From contig NZ_LVJN01000020.1 in NCBI RefSeq assembly GCF_002109495.1, forward strand, positions 1,224,300 to 1,288,299: a DNA stretch of 64,000 nt, read 5' to 3'. A model generated the notes under the pieces. It did not search any database and was not told the origin of the DNA. It saw nothing but the letters and a program-made list of their open reading frames with translations. This document shows positions 9,489-18,531 of this stretch, piece by piece; position 1 is the stretch's first letter, and each line of letters opens with the position of its first letter. The stretch is from Magnetofaba australis IT-1 (GTDB lineage: Bacteria > Pseudomonadota > Magnetococcia > Magnetococcales > Magnetococcaceae). The translations under genes and the position numbers were made by a program.

Positions 9489-10271
9489 GTGACGCTGTAC
9501 AAGACGCTCATCGTATTTGTGCACCCGCTGGGTGGTCTGCTGCTGCTCATGGCGCTGGGCGCTCTGTTACGGGTTTTGCCCTGGAGGCGCGGGCGGCGCT
9601 GGGGCGGGACGGCGCTGCTGCTCAGTTGGGCGGCGTTGTGGGCGCTCTCCACCCCGGCGCTCTCCAGTCGCATGCTCTATGTCTTGGAGTCCCGCTATCC
9701 GCCGATGGCCATCGAGTCGCTGCCCGCCGCCGATGTGATCGTGGTGCTGGGCGGCTTTGTGCGCCCGCCGCAAGGCTTGCGTCTGCAAGCGGAATTGAGC
9801 GGCGCTGGGCAGCGCTTGTTGCATGCCCACCGACTGTTCCAGGCGGGTAAAGCCCCGGTTATCCTGCTCTCTGGCGGCGCGATTCAGTGGCGTGGTCATG
9901 AGCAGTCCGAGGCGCTGTTCATGGCGAACATCCTGCGCGACTGGGGCGTGCCTGAGTCGGCGATTCATGTGGAGGCAGGCAGTCGCACCACGGTAGAGAA
10001 CGCCATCAACAGTGGGCGGTGGATGCGCGATCATGACGTCAAACGGGCCCTGCTGGTGACTTCGGCGCTGCATATGCCGCGCGCGTTGGCGGCATTCGCC
10101 AAGCAGCAGACCCAGGTGATTCCCGTCAGCGCCGATCTACTCAGCGACGATGTGACGCAGGAGCTGTTATTGATCGATTTTCTGCCCGATGCCGAGGCGC
10201 TGACCAACAGTTCGCGCGCGCTGCATGAGTGGCTCGGTTTGGCGTGGCGCGCCGTGCGAGGAGGGATCTGA
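9489..10271 (+). CDS. YdcF/SanA-like DUF218 membrane protein
   Basis: A 260-residue protein starting at GTG 9489. Two hydrophobic segments near residues 8-25 and 36-55 anchor a DUF218 domain. Its hallmarks are AADVIVVLGGFV, VILLSGGAI, the SRTTVENAINSG segment and LLVTSALHMPRALAAFAK. Members of this family (ElyC, SanA, YdcF) affect envelope polysaccharide or undecaprenyl-carrier metabolism, which fits a place directly before a WecA-like gene. Biochemical activity is not known. The stop overlaps the next start (TGATG). Confidence 0.85.
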   Translation: MTLYKTLIVFVHPLGGLLLLMALGALLRVLPWRRGRRWGGTALLLSWAALWALSTPALSSRMLYVLESRYPPMAIESLPAADVIVVLGGFVRPPQGLRLQAELSGAGQRLLHAHRLFQAGKAPVILLSGGAIQWRGHEQSEALFMANILRDWGVPESAIHVEAGSRTTVENAINSGRWMRDHDVKRALLVTSALHMPRALAAFAKQQTQVIPVSADLLSDDVTQELLLIDFLPDAEALTNSSRALHEWLGLAWRAVRGGI

Positions 10272-11308
10272 TGTTGATGGACTTTCTCATCGCCCTGGCG
10301 GCGACGCTGGCGAGTCTGGAGGCGTTGCGCCGGATTGCGCCGCGCCTGGGGTTGATGGATCGCCCCGACGCGCGCAAACGTCATGCGGTTCCCACCCCGT
10401 TGGTGGGGGGGCTTGCGCTCAATATTGGCGTGTTCGTCGGCTGGTTGTGTGATCCCGCTCTGGTCGCCGATCCCGCTGTGCAATCGCTGATGCTGGGAAT
10501 GGGCGCGCTGCTTATCGTCGGCGTGTGGGACGATCGCCGCGAGCTGAGCGTGCGGGTGCGTTTTTTGACCCAGATCGGCGCAGCGGCGGTGTTGATCGTG
10601 TGGGGAGATGTCACCGTACGCCAGTTGGGCGATCTGGTGGGCGTGGGCTTAATCGAGCTGGGTCCGCTGCATGGGCTGTTTACCGCCATCTGTGTGGTGG
10701 GGGTGATCAACGCCCTGAACATGGTGGATGGTTTGGACGGGCTGTCGGGCTCGCTGGCGCTGGTCTCTCTGTTGACCCTGCTGGCTTTGGCGATGACGGC
10801 GGGGCAGGCGCAGGACATGCGCGTGATCGCGTTGCTGCTGGGCGGAGTGGTGGGCTTCTGGCTCTACAATGCGCGTATTTTTGGCCGTTCCCGCGCGCTG
10901 GTCTTTATGGGCGATGCGGGCAGTATGGTGTTGGGACTGGCGCTGGCTTGGCTCACCATCCATATGACCCAACAGACGCCTGCCGCCATGTCGGCTTCCT
11001 CGGCGTTGTGGGTGGTGTTGGTTCCGCTGGTGGATATGTTCAGCTCCCTGTTCCGGCGTCTGAGTGAGGGGAGTAAGCCTTTCGGCGCCGATCGACGTCA
11101 CTTTCACCACTGGCTGCAAGCCAATGGATTGTCGGTAAACGCCACGGTTTTGACCATGAGTGCGCTGGCCGTGTTGGGCGGCGCCGCCGCTTTCTGGGGC
11201 GACGCCTCGGGCGTGCCCCAGTGGGTTCGCTTCGTGGCGATCAATCTGCTCTGCTTTGTCTACTTCTTGAGCGTGCGGCGCTTTTGGCGCGCGCGTGGCG
11301 ACGCTTAA
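10271..11308 (+). CDS. MraY/WecA-family undecaprenyl-phosphate sugar-1-phosphate transferase
   Basis: A 345-residue polytopic membrane protein that should start glycan synthesis by moving a sugar-1-phosphate from a UDP-sugar to undecaprenyl phosphate. Family signatures are in order: RPDARKRHAVPTPLVGGLAL, VWDDRRELSVRVR, NALNMVDGLDGLSGS, FMGDAGSMVLG and the late histidine motif DRRHFHHWL. The catalytic aspartates of the DD, NxxNxxDGxDGL and GDAGS elements are all present. I placed the start at the ATG overlapping the preceding stop. It closes the first polysaccharide operon. WecA-like (GlcNAc-1-P) activity is the commonest case but is not proven here. Confidence 0.88.
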   Translation: MLMDFLIALAATLASLEALRRIAPRLGLMDRPDARKRHAVPTPLVGGLALNIGVFVGWLCDPALVADPAVQSLMLGMGALLIVGVWDDRRELSVRVRFLTQIGAAAVLIVWGDVTVRQLGDLVGVGLIELGPLHGLFTAICVVGVINALNMVDGLDGLSGSLALVSLLTLLALAMTAGQAQDMRVIALLLGGVVGFWLYNARIFGRSRALVFMGDAGSMVLGLALAWLTIHMTQQTPAAMSASSALWVVLVPLVDMFSSLFRRLSEGSKPFGADRRHFHHWLQANGLSVNATVLTMSALAVLGGAAAFWGDASGVPQWVRFVAINLLCFVYFLSVRRFWRARGDA

Positions 11309-11380
11309 TGCCGCTTTGCCAGCACTTTCCTCCTCTGCGCCGGTTTTGTTTGTCGGTTTGACATAATCGCGGCGCACACT

Positions 11381-11396
11381 TTGCACAATCCTTGCA
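11381..11396 (+). promoter_or_regulatory. Possible weak sigma54 promoter before the SPOR gene
   Basis: TTGCACAATCCTTGCA matches the sigma54 -24/-12 consensus TGGCACN5TTGCA except that the -24 GG reads TG. The 10-base spacing to the -12 GC is correct. It lies 116 bases before the next start. The loss of one of the two -24 guanines makes this a weak call. Confidence 0.35.
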
Positions 11397-11511
11397 AACA
11401 CAGCGCTATCCCCATCCGTAACGACGGTTTTTTGCGACTTGCGGAGGGCAAACCGTCACACATCAAGCGACGTGAAGATCGCGTGGATCGAAGTCATATA
11501 GGTGCTTAGCC

Positions 11512-13734
11512 ATGCAAAATGCCGGAAGGATGCCGGACCGAGTCATGATAGGGATGTTGCTGGCCTGGGCGCTCACGCTCCTGGGGCTGAACGCCGCCCA
11601 TGCCGCGCCCACGCGCAAACCCGCCTATATCACCAACGCCTATTTCTCCAGCTCCCTTGAAAAGACATCGGAAGGGGTGCGCCCTGGACCGGTGGTGAGC
11701 GTGTTGCCCGCCAACGCCGATGGCGTGGCCGGATACTTCATCATGGACGCGGTGCTGGTGAAGCCTGGCAGCCATGTATTCGAGGTGGAGATCCTGGATG
11801 AAAAGCGGCTGAAAGTGGCCACCATGGCCTATGACCCCGTGGAGGCCAGCGGCGAAGACTATATCTACACTGTGGTGGGCTCGGTGGCGGGGGCGTTCCC
11901 CCAGGGCTGGCTCCACTTTGAGGTGTATGACCGCGTCGACGGCGGCGCCGCCATTCATGTGAGCAGCCACGCCATCATGACCCGTGATCAAGAGCGTCTG
12001 GCGCCGGTGGAAGAGCCGCAGACTCGCCAAGCGCGCGCCGAAGAGCCGGTGCAAGAGGCGTCTCCCAGTGAGGAGGAGGCCCAGAACGATTCCACCGGGT
12101 TGCTGGATGACGACGTGGAGCGCTGGCTGCGCGCCATGGAGCAGGGGTGGACGCCGCTGGATGAGCAAGAGGCGCGTCTGAGCGCCAAATCTGAACAACC
12201 GGCCAAACGCAAACCCTCCCCCGCAGCGGCTGCGCCGCGTCAACTGCCTGAGCCGCCGCCCGCCGCCGAATCCGTGCGAGAAGCTGCGCGCGAGCCGGAG
12301 CAGGCCTCCAAACGGGATGCGGCGCGCGCCGCAGCCGCGCAGGCTCGAGCTGAGGTTGCCGAGCAGGAGCAGATCGCCCCGCAAGTCACTCGCCTGAAGG
12401 ATGGTTTGTCCTACGTCTCCTTGGGTGTTTTTGGACGCAAAGAGAACGCCGAGCGTCTGCTGGCGCGCATCGAGGCGCTGGAGCTTCCGGTACACATTCA
12501 AAGCGACGAGCAGGGTGACAAAACCCGCTATCGCGTGGCGGCCGGCCCGTTTGAGAGTCGTGACCACGCCAAGCGCATGGCGCGAGTCATCGCCGACACC
12601 GCCAATTTGAAAACCACTGTGGAGGCGCCGCGCGTCGGCGCCCGCAGCGTCAAGCCGGTGATGCGCAGTGGCGAAACCGTCTATGTGATCGGACTGGGCT
12701 CATTCTCCAATCCGGAGAATGCGCGCCGCGTGTTGTCGCGCGTTCAGCAGATGGCGGTGACCGCCTTTACCCAAGAGGCCGAAGACAGTGGCCGTCACTT
12801 CACCCGTGTGTTGGCGGGGCCTTTCCCGGATAAACCGCGTGCGAAAGCGATGGCGCAGAGCTTGTTCGAGCGTCTGAAGTTGTGGCGGCGCATCCCAGGC
12901 GTGCGTGCGGTCGCCGCCGCCTCCCTGGGTGACGATTTGATGGCGGAGAGCGCAGTCAGCAGCGTCAGCGAGCCTATTGAACATCAGTCCAGCGCCAAGC
13001 TGACGACCGAGCGGAGTCCTTCGCCAACGGTCCAGGAAGTGGCGTCGTCTGCGCGCAAGGCGGTGGTGCATGTTGCGGCGTTTTTGCATCAGCAGGACGC
13101 CGACGCGCTGGAGGATAAACTGGTGATGCAGGGATTGACCGCCTATCAGCGCACTTCGCGCGCTCCTGGCGGACGTCGTCTGTATGAGATCATGGTCGGT
13201 CCGTTTGACAATTTGGAGCAGGCGCAACGCGCCGAGCGCCGCGTGCGTCAGATTAGCGGCGTGGCCGCTACCGCTCAGTGGGAACGCGGCGGCTCTGCGC
13301 GTCGGGTCGAGTCAAGGGCTCAGGCCTCCCGTATGACGGGGAATCATATGACGCAGCCGGTCGCCACTCAGGCCGTTAAAGTGATCGAAACCCCCAGCGC
13401 TGACCAGCAAGATGCTCAGGATAGCGGATTGTTTAGCGAAACTGGGCGTCAGGATTACACGGTTTATGTCGGCTTCTTCTCCAACTACGACAACGCCGTG
13501 CGCCTGGCTGGACAGATTGAAAAACTGGGCTACCGGGCGATGCACTCGCCTGTGCGCGTGCGTGGCCGGGAGATGACCAGCGTTTGTGTGGGGCCATTTC
13601 GCGCCCTGCAGGATGCGCGCAGCGCCGCCAAAGAGGTGGTGGAGCGCACGGCGGTCGCGCGCACAGAGATTCGTGACGCCAGCTTTTCAGGGCGTAAAGA
13701 GGGGTGCGGCGCCGGTGAGCCGGTGGAGCGATAG
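11512..13734 (+). CDS. Exported protein with four SPOR domains
   Basis: A 740-residue protein with an N-terminal signal or anchor (MIGMLLAWALTLLGLNAAHAA), a unique beta-rich domain to about residue 155, an acidic and proline/alanine-rich linker to about 295, and then four SPOR-type units. Their first strands are near residues 298 (LSYVSLGVFGRKENAERLL), 389 (VYVIGLGSFSNPENARRVL), 516 (VVHVAAFLHQQDADAL) and 648 (YTVYVGFFSNYDNAVRLA), each followed by an R/VxAGPF or VGPF strand. SPOR domains usually bind denuded septal peptidoglycan; four in one chain is unusual. In-frame ATGs at 11530 and 11545 are alternative starts. Location between two polysaccharide operons suggests an envelope role (inference). 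Confidence 0.85.
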   Translation: MQNAGRMPDRVMIGMLLAWALTLLGLNAAHAAPTRKPAYITNAYFSSSLEKTSEGVRPGPVVSVLPANADGVAGYFIMDAVLVKPGSHVFEVEILDEKRLKVATMAYDPVEASGEDYIYTVVGSVAGAFPQGWLHFEVYDRVDGGAAIHVSSHAIMTRDQERLAPVEEPQTRQARAEEPVQEASPSEEEAQNDSTGLLDDDVERWLRAMEQGWTPLDEQEARLSAKSEQPAKRKPSPAAAAPRQLPEPPPAAESVREAAREPEQASKRDAARAAAAQARAEVAEQEQIAPQVTRLKDGLSYVSLGVFGRKENAERLLARIEALELPVHIQSDEQGDKTRYRVAAGPFESRDHAKRMARVIADTANLKTTVEAPRVGARSVKPVMRSGETVYVIGLGSFSNPENARRVLSRVQQMAVTAFTQEAEDSGRHFTRVLAGPFPDKPRAKAMAQSLFERLKLWRRIPGVRAVAAASLGDDLMAESAVSSVSEPIEHQSSAKLTTERSPSPTVQEVASSARKAVVHVAAFLHQQDADALEDKLVMQGLTAYQRTSRAPGGRRLYEIMVGPFDNLEQAQRAERRVRQISGVAATAQWERGGSARRVESRAQASRMTGNHMTQPVATQAVKVIETPSADQQDAQDSGLFSETGRQDYTVYVGFFSNYDNAVRLAGQIEKLGYRAMHSPVRVRGREMTSVCVGPFRALQDARSAAKEVVERTAVARTEIRDASFSGRKEGCGAGEPVER

Positions 13735-14057
13735 TGACGGTGTCAGCGTATTCAGAGGCGGAAAAGTATGCCTCTAGATCAGTCGTATTCTGGCGGCTCT
13801 GCGTTACATCTGTTTGAATTGTCAATCATTTTGAAGTTAGTGAATAAATAAAATGCTTTTAAAACAAACACATATTTAAATTAATAGGGAGTTTGGAAAC
13901 CTGTGCTTCTGATGGTACATGAGTTGCATAGTTTCTGGTGTGGAATCATGTTGCTCAGTAGCTATGAGGCATGCTGTGTAGCAGATGGGCAGACGGTGTG
14001 GGCGCAATTGGCCCAGCCAGTCTGTATCAACAGCGTCATGGGTTGACAGGAATCGGA
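13735..14057. other. Intergenic region before the exopolysaccharide cluster
   Basis: This 323-base gap is much more AT-rich than its surroundings, especially 13800-13890. It holds the sigma54-like element at 13913-13928. Translation continues upstream in the frame of the next gene (from 13971), but the residues there do not look like a protein start. Nothing else is recognised. Confidence 0.6.
13913..13928 (+). promoter_or_regulatory. Sigma54-type promoter of the exopolysaccharide cluster
   Basis: TGGTACATGAGTTGCA fits the -24/-12 consensus TGGCACN5TTGCA with a single C-to-T change and the exact GG-N10-GC spacing. It stands about 130 bases before the beta-barrel gene and downstream of an AT-rich tract that could hold activator sites. 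No enhancer-binding activator gene is in this window. Confidence 0.65.
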
Positions 14058-15245
14058 ATGTCGCAATGCGCTCAACATAGGCCCGCCATGCTTCTGCCGA
14101 AGACCGGTGCGGCGCTCTTCCTGCTGATGCTTATCTGGAGCGTCATGGGGGAGTTGTGGGCCGAAAGAAGTCCGCGCGGCATTCCCGTGGGGATCTTCCG
14201 TCTGCGCCCGCAAGTGACGATCAATTACGCCTATGACGATAACGTCTATAAGACAGCCTCCAACAAAGTCTCCGATCAAAAAGTTACGATTACGCCGGTG
14301 CTGCAAGCTGTGACGCACTGGAAAAAAGTGACTATGACCGCGTCCCTCTCCAGCACCATCACGAAGCATTTGAAAGAGGAGCAAGAGGACTTTGATGATC
14401 ATGTCTTGACGGTTGGGGCCAAGTTCTCCCCTTCAAAGCGTCTGGAGTTTGACGTCGATGGTCAGCTCGCCTACAAGCACGATAGTCGCGGCACTGCAGC
14501 GGCCAGCTCCCTGTCGGTGAGCGAATCCCCTGAGCAGTGGCTGCATTACAGTGGCTCTGTCAAAGCGCAATATACGCTGAACCGCATCCGCACCATTGTC
14601 AGCGCCCAGCACAGCGTGGATGATAAATCCACCTATGGGAAGTATTGGAACGATGTCTCCCTGGGCATGATGTTCGCGCTGGCGCCCAAGACCTCCATCG
14701 TCACCGAAGGGACCTGGCGGCGCTATGTCTATGATGACGCTTACGCCAGCCGTGACGGCGATGAGCATGGCGTGATGGCGGGCATGACCTGGGCGGGTTT
14801 CGGACAGACGAGCGGCTCCTTAACCGCCGGTTGGAAAGGCAAGTCCTACAGCAACGGGGCAATCGCCGATAAGAATGCGTATGTGATGAGCGGTGAGGTG
14901 CAGTGGAATCCCCGCAAACGCACCAACCTGAGCCTCTCGCTGTCGCGTGACTTTGAAGAGGGCGACGCCACGGACTCTTACTACATCTCGACGACCGGGG
15001 ATCTGGCTCTCAACCATAAACTGCGCTCCTTCCTCAATCTGTCAGCCAATGTGGGCTATTCCATTGATGATTATATGGCTGGTCAACAGGATGACACCCT
15101 CAGCAGCGGTATCGGCTTATCGTATGATTTCAAACGCTGGTTGACGCTGTCTGCCGATTACAGCTACAAACAGAAAAATTCCTCTGTCGCCACTAGCGAC
15201 TACAGCAGCAATGAGTATATGCTCAAATTGAGTAGCGGGCTGTAA
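14058..15245 (+). CDS. Predicted outer-membrane beta-barrel of exopolysaccharide system
   Basis: About 395 residues from ATG 14058, which has AGGA 6 bases upstream; ATG 14088 is an alternative. A signal peptide (LLPKTGAALFLLMLIWSVM...AE) is followed by alternating hydrophobic/polar strands throughout, many ending in aromatic residues, with VTINYAYDDNVYKTASNK at the mature N-terminus and a C-terminal strand YMLKLSSGL. This is the look of the putative beta-barrel porin family often found in exopolysaccharide (exosortase-type) clusters. It is first in a co-directional run with Wza-, Wzc- and Wzy-like genes, so a part in polymer passage through the outer membrane is likely but inferred. Confidence 0.78.
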   Translation: MSQCAQHRPAMLLPKTGAALFLLMLIWSVMGELWAERSPRGIPVGIFRLRPQVTINYAYDDNVYKTASNKVSDQKVTITPVLQAVTHWKKVTMTASLSSTITKHLKEEQEDFDDHVLTVGAKFSPSKRLEFDVDGQLAYKHDSRGTAAASSLSVSESPEQWLHYSGSVKAQYTLNRIRTIVSAQHSVDDKSTYGKYWNDVSLGMMFALAPKTSIVTEGTWRRYVYDDAYASRDGDEHGVMAGMTWAGFGQTSGSLTAGWKGKSYSNGAIADKNAYVMSGEVQWNPRKRTNLSLSLSRDFEEGDATDSYYISTTGDLALNHKLRSFLNLSANVGYSIDDYMAGQQDDTLSSGIGLSYDFKRWLTLSADYSYKQKNSSVATSDYSSNEYMLKLSSGL

Positions 15246-15294
15246 CGCAGATCCCTCTGTGATTCGAGGTTTCCACAGTACAACGAGGTGCAGG

Positions 15295-15855
15295 ATGAGA
15301 ACGGCTAATTGGGCGCTGAGAGTGTTCGCGGCGCTTGGTTTGCAGTTGATCGCCATCTCCGTTTGCATGGCTGAGGCCGCGCAGGACACGCTGCGCACCG
15401 GCTATCACCTGGGTCCTGGCGACGTCATCCAGATCGATGTCGCTGAAGAGCCGGAGATGAGCGTGAAGGCGCGCATCCAAGCGGATGGCAAAATCTCCTA
15501 TGCTTTTGTTGGCGAAATTTTGGCGCAAGGCCTGTCGGTCAAGCAGTTGGAAAAGAAGATCTATGACCGGCTGATCGATGGTTACCTGAAAAATCCCAAA
15601 GTCAGCATCTCCGTGCTGACCTACCGCATGTTCTATATCAATGGCGAAGTGAGCTCCTCTGGCGGGTTCGCCTATCAACCGGGTTTGACGGTGCGCAAAG
15701 CCGTGGCTTTGGCGGGTGGTTTCACCGAGCGCGCCAATGAAGACGGCGTGACCGTGATTCGCGGCAGCGATCCCGAGCAACAGCAGCGGCGCATCGCCTT
15801 GGATAGTCCTGTGTTCCCCGATGACATTCTCACCGTTCCCGAAGGGTTTTGGTAA
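15295..15855 (+). CDS. Wza-like polysaccharide export protein
   Basis: A 186-residue exported protein (ATG 15295, ribosome-binding site GAGGTGCAGG just upstream). After the signal peptide it carries the polysaccharide export domain, YHLGPGDVIQIDVAEEPEMS with RIQADGKISYAFVGEILAQGL, then one SLBB-like domain from MFYINGEVSSSGGFAYQPGL to DDILTVPEGFW. It is shorter than E. coli Wza (no C-terminal helix for the outer-membrane pore) and has no lipobox. It therefore probably forms only the periplasmic part of the channel, perhaps together with the beta-barrel protein encoded upstream. It ends 6 bases before the Wzc-like gene. Confidence 0.88.
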   Translation: MRTANWALRVFAALGLQLIAISVCMAEAAQDTLRTGYHLGPGDVIQIDVAEEPEMSVKARIQADGKISYAFVGEILAQGLSVKQLEKKIYDRLIDGYLKNPKVSISVLTYRMFYINGEVSSSGGFAYQPGLTVRKAVALAGGFTERANEDGVTVIRGSDPEQQQRRIALDSPVFPDDILTVPEGFW

Positions 15856-15861
15856 GACGCT

Positions 15862-18531
15862 ATGGATAAGACGGGCTCACCCCTCTTCACGAACAAAGAG
15901 GACCATACTCCTCGGCACGTCCATGAATCGCCTATGGCGGGCGCCCCCGTCAATCCCATGCCGCCCATGGCTCCGCTGCAAGGGTCCCCCGTCGCAGCGG
16001 GACCTGCGCCGCTGGCGCCGTTGGATGCCGAAGGCGAGGGCGTCAATTTCAGCTTTTACTGGTTGACGATCCTCAAGCGCAAATGGCAGATCCTGTTCAT
16101 CACTTTTGCCGTGCTGATCCCTGTTGCGATCTACGCCTACTCACTGCCGCAACTCTATAAAGCCGACACCTTGGTGATGATCGAGCCTGATACGCCAAAG
16201 GTGATTGCATCGCTGGAGGAGGGCTTTGGCGTTGAGTCGGGCGGACGCGACTTCTTTTTGACCCAGATTGAATTGTTGCGCTCTCGGCGTCTGGTGGATG
16301 AGGTGATCCGGCGTCTCTCATTGACGCAAGAGCCGGAGTACAACGCGAGCCTCAAACAGCCGGCAAAGCCATCATTGCTGCGCGAACTGTTGCCGCAAGA
16401 GTGGTATGCGATGCTCAGCAATCCCGGAGACGCGGATCAGGGTGACCCGGCAAACAGCCTGGATTTCAAAAAAGGTTCGCCCGCCTATGAGAGCTTGGCG
16501 CAACGCGTAACCGACGGCATCGAAGTGGAGGCGGTGGGACGCAGTCAACTGATTCGCATCTCCTTTGTCTCTCGTTCGCCCGAATTGGCGGCAAAAATCA
16601 CCGGCTCCATCGCCGAAACCTACATTGATCAGCAGTTGGAATCCAAACTGGAGATGACACAGTACGCCGCGACCTGGCTGACCGATCGCCTGGAGGGGCT
16701 GCGTCAGACGTTGGAGAAATCCGAAGCCGAGTTGCAGGCGTATCGCAAGGCCTCGGGCATTCTGTCACAGGCGTCCAACACCAACACAATGGGAATGCAG
16801 CAGCTGGACGCCATCAACGCACAGTTGATTGACGCGCGCGCCAAGCGGCTGGAAGCCCAATCCCGTTACGACAATATTGTGAGCTTGATGCGCAAGCATC
16901 GCAATCGACCGTATGAATTGCCGCTCACTGATAGCCCGCTGTTGCTGGATCTCAAAAAAGAACTCAGTACGGTTGAACGGTCATTGGCGGAGTTGAATGA
17001 GCGCTATGGGCCGAAACATCCGCGCATTATCAGCACGGAAAAAGAGGCGCGCCAATTGCGCACGAAAATCGCCACAGAGATTCGCCGCACATTGGAAAAG
17101 CTCAAGCAGGATCTGGATGTGGCGCGCGAGCAGGAGAGACAGATTCAGCAGCACATCGACTCGCAGAAGAATCAGATTCAAAACTTGCAGAGCAAAGCGT
17201 TCCGCCTGAATAAACTTGAGCGCGAAGTGGAAGCGAATCGCCAGCTCTACGACCTTTTCCTCAAGCGCTTTAAGGAAACCGATGTCATCGGTGGCTTACA
17301 GTCCGCCGGGGCGCGGATCGTCGAGCCTGCGCGGGTGCCGCTGTATAGCTTCAAGCCCAACAAGCGGCTCTATATTCTACAAGGTTTGGCCGCAGGTCTG
17401 ATTTTGGGCGTCATTCTGGTTCTGGTGCTGGAGGGTATGGACCACACCATTAAAACCCCAGAAGAGCTTGAGGCGCTCACTCATGCGCCCATGTTCGCCA
17501 TGTTGCCGCTGCTGACCAAGCAGAGACGCGATAACGCCGAACCTGAAGAGATGCAGATACGTCACCCGAAGTCCAACTATTCGGAAGCCGTCAGAAGTTT
17601 GCGCACCGCGTTGATGTTTTCCGGGATCGACCAGCCGCATAAAGTGTTCATGGTGACTTCCGCCGTGCCGGAAGAGGGCAAAACGACGGTGGCGATCAAT
17701 CTCGCTCAGGCGTTTAACCAAGGGGGAGAGCGCACGCTGTTGATTGAAGCGGATCTGCGTCGCCCGCGATTGGCCAAGATTTTTGATGCCGGCGCCGATC
17801 AAGGCGCGACCAGCTATCTGTTAAACGAAATTGAGCAGTCTGACTTCGGCTTGGTGGGCGATGGCGAAACCGCTTCGAGCGCCAGCGCGCAGACGGCCGC
17901 CCCCAGTGCTGGCGGCAAAATTGAGCCGCTGATGGATTTTGATCTGGGGCAAAGCAAAAGTATCGCTGCGTCCGCGTCGGCGCCATCCGAAGCGAAACCG
18001 TCGCCCTCTGATGGAGCCAAGCCAGCGGCCAAACGGGATGATGACGCCGAATACGAACTGCTGTCTCGCTATATTATTGAGTCGCGCAGCGGTTTGCATG
18101 TGCTGGTGAGTGGACCGACGCCGCCATTCCCCAGTGAAATTCTGGGCTCGCGAAAATGGCGCGAAATGTTGCGTATACTCCGCGCCCGATATGACCGCAT
18201 CATTATTGACGCGCCGCCCACGCTGATCGTGACGGACTCACAGGTTCTTGGCGAACAGGCCGATGCTGTGGCGTTTGTGGTGAAGGCCAATAAGGCGAAC
18301 AGCACGACGGTATTAGGCGCGCTCAAGCGGCTGCATAACTATCGCATTAATGTGGTGGGGTGTGTGCTCAATACAGTGGATATGAAACGATTGTCGTACT
18401 ACACCAACCGCTACCGCTACGGCTATGGGTACGGCTATGGGTATGGCGGCTATGGGTATGGCTACCGAGGCGGCTATGGATACAGCTATAGCTACGCCAA
18501 ACAGGATCAGGGCTACGGCGAAAATATCTAA
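15862..18531 (+). CDS. Wzc-like chain-length regulator with tyrosine autokinase domain
   Basis: An 889-residue inner-membrane co-polymerase fused to a BY-kinase. A proline/alanine-rich cytoplasmic N-terminus precedes the Wzz domain (first membrane helix near residue 75, long periplasmic coiled coil, second helix near 510). The kinase follows, with Walker A SAVPEEGKTTVAIN, Walker A' LLIEADLRRPR and Walker B IIIDAPPTLIVTDSQ. Between A' and B lies a roughly 70-residue Ser/Ala/Pro-rich insert that is not typical. The C-terminus is an extreme tyrosine/glycine tail, the expected autophosphorylation cluster. Together with the Wza- and Wzy-like genes it would control polymer length and export. Confidence 0.9.
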   Translation: MDKTGSPLFTNKEDHTPRHVHESPMAGAPVNPMPPMAPLQGSPVAAGPAPLAPLDAEGEGVNFSFYWLTILKRKWQILFITFAVLIPVAIYAYSLPQLYKADTLVMIEPDTPKVIASLEEGFGVESGGRDFFLTQIELLRSRRLVDEVIRRLSLTQEPEYNASLKQPAKPSLLRELLPQEWYAMLSNPGDADQGDPANSLDFKKGSPAYESLAQRVTDGIEVEAVGRSQLIRISFVSRSPELAAKITGSIAETYIDQQLESKLEMTQYAATWLTDRLEGLRQTLEKSEAELQAYRKASGILSQASNTNTMGMQQLDAINAQLIDARAKRLEAQSRYDNIVSLMRKHRNRPYELPLTDSPLLLDLKKELSTVERSLAELNERYGPKHPRIISTEKEARQLRTKIATEIRRTLEKLKQDLDVAREQERQIQQHIDSQKNQIQNLQSKAFRLNKLEREVEANRQLYDLFLKRFKETDVIGGLQSAGARIVEPARVPLYSFKPNKRLYILQGLAAGLILGVILVLVLEGMDHTIKTPEELEALTHAPMFAMLPLLTKQRRDNAEPEEMQIRHPKSNYSEAVRSLRTALMFSGIDQPHKVFMVTSAVPEEGKTTVAINLAQAFNQGGERTLLIEADLRRPRLAKIFDAGADQGATSYLLNEIEQSDFGLVGDGETASSASAQTAAPSAGGKIEPLMDFDLGQSKSIAASASAPSEAKPSPSDGAKPAAKRDDDAEYELLSRYIIESRSGLHVLVSGPTPPFPSEILGSRKWREMLRILRARYDRIIIDAPPTLIVTDSQVLGEQADAVAFVVKANKANSTTVLGALKRLHNYRINVVGCVLNTVDMKRLSYYTNRYRYGYGYGYGYGGYGYGYRGGYGYSYSYAKQDQGYGENI
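18418..18500 (+). repeat. Short tandem repeat encoding Tyr-Gly tail
   Basis: Near-perfect repeats of a GGCTATGGGTAC-like unit encode alternating Gly-Tyr at the end of the Wzc-like protein. Such in-frame 6/12-base repeats can change copy number by slippage and so alter the number of phosphorylatable tyrosines. Confidence 0.8.
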
